This document shows positions 14,678 through 15,735 of a stretch of DNA of 15,735 nucleotides, piece by piece (within the stretch, counting starts at the first letter, position 1; each line of letters starts with the position of its first letter). The position numbers and the translations under genes are program-made. The notes under the pieces were generated by a model. It saw only the letters and a program-made list of their open reading frames with translations, did not search any database and was not told where the DNA came from. The DNA comes from CAYRLZ01 sp964425275 (GTDB lineage Bacteria > Hydrothermota > Tepidihabitantia > Tepidihabitantales > JBDRVQ01), in the NCBI GenBank assembly GCA_964425275.1, contig CAYRLZ010000016.1, positions 1-15,735 of the forward strand, written 5' to 3'.

Positions 14678-15585
14678 GTGAGTAGCGGTAATTGGTGAAC
14701 ACTATTTTCTTTTAATTTTAATCGGTCAAACTTCCATTCTCCATTTTCTATCCACGCTTCAGTGAGAGAGAACCCTTTTGCAAATCTACTTTTTCTCATT
14801 TCAAAAGGATTTTTTTGTAATAAGTCCTTAACTGAACGACTAATTTTATATTTGATATGGCTAATATCCGGATTATAAGATATGAATCTAACAGCACCTA
14901 AAAGAATATCGCACAATTGAAGCAAATGACTATCATCCTTCTTTTGGTAAGAAAATATCTTTTCGTGGTCACTATTTTGCGGAATAATTTTTGCCCCCTG
15001 AATAAAAGATACATATTTTCTTTTCTTTTTAATTATATAATCAGCAAGATTCTTTATCATTCTTCTTAAATCCTCTCCATTGCCAAATTTGTCAATAACT
15101 AAATTACCAATTTTCAACGGATTATTAATATCAAATAGAAAATGGATACCTCCTAATAATCCCATCCTCATAGTGATTTCAATTTTTTTCATTTTATCTA
15201 ATCCTTTAAACATTTTTTTATGATTATCTCTTTCTTTAAAAACTACAAATTTGCATTTAATTGGGTTTTCAAGACACGGAAACCAATTTTTTTTATGGTT
15301 TTTCCAGATAAAAAATTGGGTTTTCTTATGAAATTTTTGCTGTTGTAAAGAGGCTACAGCAATTGTTAACCATGATTCAACTAATTGGACCCTTGGGCTA
15401 TTTTTCCCCATTTCTTTTGAGATATCTTTATAGGAAATAACTTTTTGCCATCCTGCGCCGTCTCTTGCCTGTTGTAGTAATGATAACAAATATTCTCTTT
15501 GAACCCTTGGAACAAATAAAAACCCATGCCAGTAGGCTTCTTCTTTTGATTCATCATGATAAATATCATAAACTGTATCCAGCAT
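14674..15585 (-). CDS. DUF3800-like protein encoded between hsdS and hsdR
   Basis: A 303-residue protein whose ends match the DUF3800 pattern. An early acidic motif IYHDESK (D11, E12), VIDKFGN (D165) in the middle, and DDSHLLQLCDILLGAVRF (D218, D226) give a spread of acidic residues like an RNase H-type fold. DUF3800 members are often found near restriction and other defence genes, and their activity is not well defined. The gene sits five bases after the hsdS stop and overlaps hsdR as ATGA, so it is clearly part of the restriction operon. It is the most AT-rich gene here and is rich in K, I, N and F. The ATG at 15585 is the only usable start after the in-frame stop at 15664-15666. A nuclease role is inference. 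Confidence 0.7.
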   Translation of the reverse strand: MLDTVYDIYHDESKEEAYWHGFLFVPRVQREYLLSLLQQARDGAGWQKVISYKDISKEMGKNSPRVQLVESWLTIAVASLQQQKFHKKTQFFIWKNHKKNWFPCLENPIKCKFVVFKERDNHKKMFKGLDKMKKIEITMRMGLLGGIHFLFDINNPLKIGNLVIDKFGNGEDLRRMIKNLADYIIKKKRKYVSFIQGAKIIPQNSDHEKIFSYQKKDDSHLLQLCDILLGAVRFISYNPDISHIKYKISRSVKDLLQKNPFEMRKSRFAKGFSLTEAWIENGEWKFDRLKLKENSVHQLPLLT

Positions 15586-15590
15586 CTTCT

Positions 15591-15735
15591 TTAAACTCTT
15601 ATCTCCCCGCTCATTAGTTTTGGCAAAAGCAAATCGCGGAGAGCGGCTAATTTTTGGTTTTCCTTAACCTTTTTAATAATAATTTCATAAAATTTATCAA
15701 CTATATTATTAAATCTTTCAAATATTCTAAAACAA
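15591..15735 (-). CDS. hsdS: C-terminus of type I restriction specificity subunit HsdS (partial, runs off right end)
   Basis: The frame from the right edge to the TAA at 15593-15591 encodes 47 residues. The last part, ENQKLAALRDLLLPKLMSGE followed by IRV, is the very common HsdS C-terminal helix, in which the NQ.LA.LRD.LLPKL.SGE pattern is diagnostic. Residues before it (FERFNNIVDKFYEIIIKKVK) form the long conserved helix that contacts HsdM. The DNA-recognition domains lie outside the window, so the target sequence cannot be inferred. Five bases separate its stop from the start of the DUF3800-like gene. Confidence 0.9.
   Translation of the reverse strand, partial: CFRIFERFNNIVDKFYEIIIKKVKENQKLAALRDLLLPKLMSGEIRV

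Noticed and set aside
15381..15569. 62-residue frame overlapping the DUF3800-like gene
   Set aside because: It is an out-of-frame shadow on the same strand; the 303-residue frame carries the family motifs and the operon spacing.
15591..15614. Mini open frame ATG-to-TAA encoding MSGEIRV upstream of the DUF3800-like gene
   Set aside because: It is the in-frame last part of hsdS, not a leader peptide.
1..15735. CRISPR array, tRNA or rRNA genes, insertion sequence or prophage
   Set aside because: No spaced repeats, no cloverleaf or rRNA-like sequence, and no transposase, integrase or phage structural gene was seen on either strand.

Overview
The window looks like a chromosomal piece of a Gram-negative-type (diderm) bacterium. 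Two lipid A enzymes (LpxA, LpxC) and FabZ lie in one operon. There is a lipoprotein resembling DUF4837, a family known mainly from Bacteroidetes relatives, and a serine-palmitoyltransferase-like enzyme typical of sphingolipid makers. Together these suggest an FCB-type lineage or an uncultured candidate phylum such as WOR-3, but the placement is an inference and is weak. All genes are intact except the two cut by the window ends.

Layout. Positions 1-145 (minus) are the start of a secreted protein with its own promoter and ribosome binding site. Positions 237-3165 (minus) hold a tightly overlapping operon read as PAC2-family protein, lpxC, fabZ, lpxA. Divergent from it, on the plus strand, are a P-type cation ATPase (3285-6017) and then a two-gene unit (6125-8421): an SPT-like PLP enzyme and a GNAT-like acyltransferase, possibly the first and an N-acylation step of a ceramide-like lipid pathway. 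Convergent to that, with two bases between stop codons, is a minus-strand pair read as recG then a lipoprotein gene (8424-11545). From 11651 to the right end (minus) lies a type I restriction-modification locus read as hsdS (only its last 47 codons), a DUF3800-like protein, hsdR. Its hsdS-proximal part is clearly more AT-rich than the rest, which suggests transfer.

The most unusual signal is in the promoters. Five sigma70-like promoters can be read, each with a TTGACA/TTGACT/TTGATT -35 box, exactly 16 bases of spacer and a TATAAT-like -10 box. In four of them (PAC2 operon, ATPase, SPT-like gene, recG) an ATG lies only 5 or 6 bases past the -10 box, where transcription should begin. These mRNAs are therefore predicted to be leaderless. 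The fifth, for the secreted protein at the left end, leaves a short leader with a GGAGG site. Downstream genes in operons start by stop/start overlap (GTGA, ATGA) or, for fabZ, with a GGAGG site. The pattern also corrects a gene start: a TTG at 6092 that could be read as a start codon is part of a -35 box, and the SPT-like gene starts at 6125.

No tRNA, rRNA, CRISPR array, insertion sequence or clear intrinsic terminator was found. No gene-free stretch exceeds about 120 bases.
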